Source of the DNA: Ianthella basta
Taxonomy: Eukaryota; Porifera; Demospongiae; Verongiida; Ianthellidae
DNA: 64,000 nucleotides
Reading direction: 5' to 3'
Assembly (NCBI GenBank): GCA_964019415.1
Contig: OZ025883.1
Coordinates: 4,487,088-4,551,087 of the forward strand
The notes under the pieces are model-generated. The model was not told where the DNA came from, searched no databases, and saw only the letters and a list, made by a program, of their open reading frames with translations. How positions within the stretch are numbered: the first letter of the stretch is position 1; each line of letters starts with the position of its first letter. This document shows, piece after piece, positions 62,311 to 64,000 of this stretch. Made by a program: the position numbers and the translations under genes.

Positions 62311-62818
62311 TGCAGGGACGTCTTCAAATTTCATTGGCCTGATGAGGCATTTCACATGCTACTCATTAAGACCAATGAAATATGCGCTCGTTTGAGACGT
62401 CATCAAATTTCATTGGTCTGAATGACTAGCACATGAAATGCCTAATCCATAGGCGTTTCAACAACCGTAAATCGACAGTATACACAAGGGACGTACTCTC
62501 ATCTCTTTTACTCTTGATATAGCTAATCCAGGCCAATTTTCGAGAATAAACGTGTACGTGTCTTGTCTGAACGCATTACAACTCGCGAACGATACCATCT
62601 TTCCTCTCGAAATCTGCTATACAGACGTGGCACACCTTGCTCTGCAATCCTGCCCAATCCCAGATTGCTGGGTCGTTGCGAAGCGAAGTTACTGAACGAT
62701 TTCTGTGAAACGGTCGATAATGGGTATAGGCGTTCGTACGTGCGGTCGATAACTGGTCAATCACCGGATGCACGGAAAAGGCGAGCACTTAGGCAATGAA
62801 TGTAGTTATAGCTTCAAA

Positions 62819-62907
62819 ATGGCTGGACTGGACAACCGGTCGTTCAGCTATCTTTCGCCGCAAGAATCAAGCTTCCGCGACCTTCGACGCCCAAGTTACG
62901 CTCCAAG
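62819..62907 (+). CDS. Candidate first exon of a gene running off the right edge
   Basis: ATG in the context CAAAATGGCT opens a 29-codon frame (MAGLDNRSFSYLSPQESSFR...) ending at a donor AAG|GTACGA, phase 2. The context resembles the kinase start at 30849. No second exon is convincing before the window ends, so this is tentative. Confidence 0.25.
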
Positions 62908-64000
62908 GTACGAAAAGCGGTCGATAAGTGGCAGCTTACGCTAGCTATTTCCTGGCCTGTGCAAGTAGCCGTCTAGGCAAATTGTTCTGACTTGGCCTGA
63001 CCACCTTTAAAGTGCTTCTTCCGGGCCTGCAATGCCGCAGAACTAGCTAGCTAGCCTACAGTACTATTGTACTGAAATCAATGTTGTACACTTGATCATA
63101 CCTTACGAGAGTCCCTCACCTTAATGCGTTTAGAATGAAGGGTAACTTCTACTTCTCTTGCGTAGCCTGCGTATGGGACGGAGTGAGGCACTGATACCGT
63201 ATCCGCTCTAAAATAACGTCAGTCAAATTCGTCACGAGCTAGGAAAAAATAGGCCGTGGCTATTGTTCCGGCAGCCAGCTCAGCAAAATTATATAAAATC
63301 GAGTGTACATAGTACATTCTTATGGAGTATCAATGGTAGTTACAGTGTACTTTAATCGCATTATCACATACTATCAAGCATGAACCTCCAACAGAGTAGC
63401 TATGCCCCGACTATGGAATCTGAGCTGTGCGGTAACTGAGCATTTTCTTGCAAAGTCTTTGGGTCATTTTCAGCAACTGCACAAAGCTAGCTAGCCAGCT
63501 ACAAGGGCGGATCCAGGGGTGTTTCCAAGGTTTCCAGAAACTGGTCAAATCACCTCTGGCTAGTATTTGCATATACCAGTCTTATAATGTCTATGCTTCC
63601 TTATAGCTATACCTTCATGTGTTGGAAACCAATCATAAAAGTTTCTCGATCGGCCCTAGAGCTATATACTTGTCTAGCAGCAAGCAAGGGCAGCATGATT
63701 TGCATGATGCAAATAACGTTCGTGTGTTGAAAGTACATGGAGTGGTATGAAATGTAATGCAAGTAAACAATTGCTATGGCCTGACACAGAGCTGGCGCCT
63801 GATATACTCAGCCCCCTTACAGTTAAGATCTTTCTCCGCATGTACGTATTGTTGCAGATTTAGCCCTAGCAGTCAAGAAGTCAAACTGCACTAATAATGC
63901 GTGGGCGGACTGGCACACCTTTCAAAAATGGCGAATTTGAAGTGTTGTACTAGTACGCTTACACCTGCTACCGGCTGGTGAAATGGGCAAGTCCTCTCGA
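62908..64000. other. No supported gene
   Basis: Either the first intron of the candidate gene at 62819 or intergenic DNA. No exon or repeat is clearly supported. TAGCTAGC-type palindromes occur at 63040 and 63486. Confidence 0.35.

Overview
The window is nuclear DNA of a metazoan. Two genes are animal hallmarks: a complete ACK/TNK-family tyrosine kinase and a Bcl-2 family protein with BH3, BH1 and BH2. Genes are intron-rich with small introns. The many TA-inserting repeats, a DIRS-type retroelement and a family of death-fold/ROCO genes make an early-branching animal, most likely a demosponge, my preferred guess. That placement is inference; no ribosomal or mitochondrial marker is present.

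Layout. (1) 1-14757: three tandem 4-5 kb units (A, B, C). A and B each carry one 171-nt phase 1-1 exon for a death-fold-like segment; C has lost it. B carries a Helitron-like insertion. (2) 14913-17518: a large exon of a Roc-COR protein with an intact Walker A motif and a Pro/Gln-rich insert inside the GTPase domain; the A and B exons are probably its upstream exons. (3) 18804-29886: a six-exon paralogue, CARD-like domain + linker + Roc-COR, whose Roc domain has lost the P-loop. Its fourth intron holds a DIRS retroelement on the minus strand (gag-RT-RNaseH ORF and tyrosine recombinase ORF, each with one in-frame TGA), a minisatellite and a small TIR element. (4) 30849-39869: twelve-exon ACK/TNK-like kinase (SAM-like, kinase, SH3, tandem UBA). 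(5) 40184-43882, minus: seven-exon FOXRED1, convergent with the kinase. (6) 45710-47592: three-exon EFHD2 (swiprosin). (7) 48575-49094, minus: last exon of a Bcl-2 family gene. (8) 49.1-64 kb: gene-poor. It holds simple repeats, a 2.2 kb Mutator-like foldback element with a 639-bp inverted dimer nested in it, further TIR and foldback repeats, one hypothetical ORF and a candidate first exon near the right edge.

The reading frames of the multi-exon genes were checked by hand across every proposed junction, and all phases agree. Domain names rest on motif recognition, not on searches. The functional theme is a neighbourhood of death-fold GTPase-like signalling genes within 20 kb of a kinase and within 35 kb of a Bcl-2 homologue. 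Whether these genes work together is not shown by the sequence.
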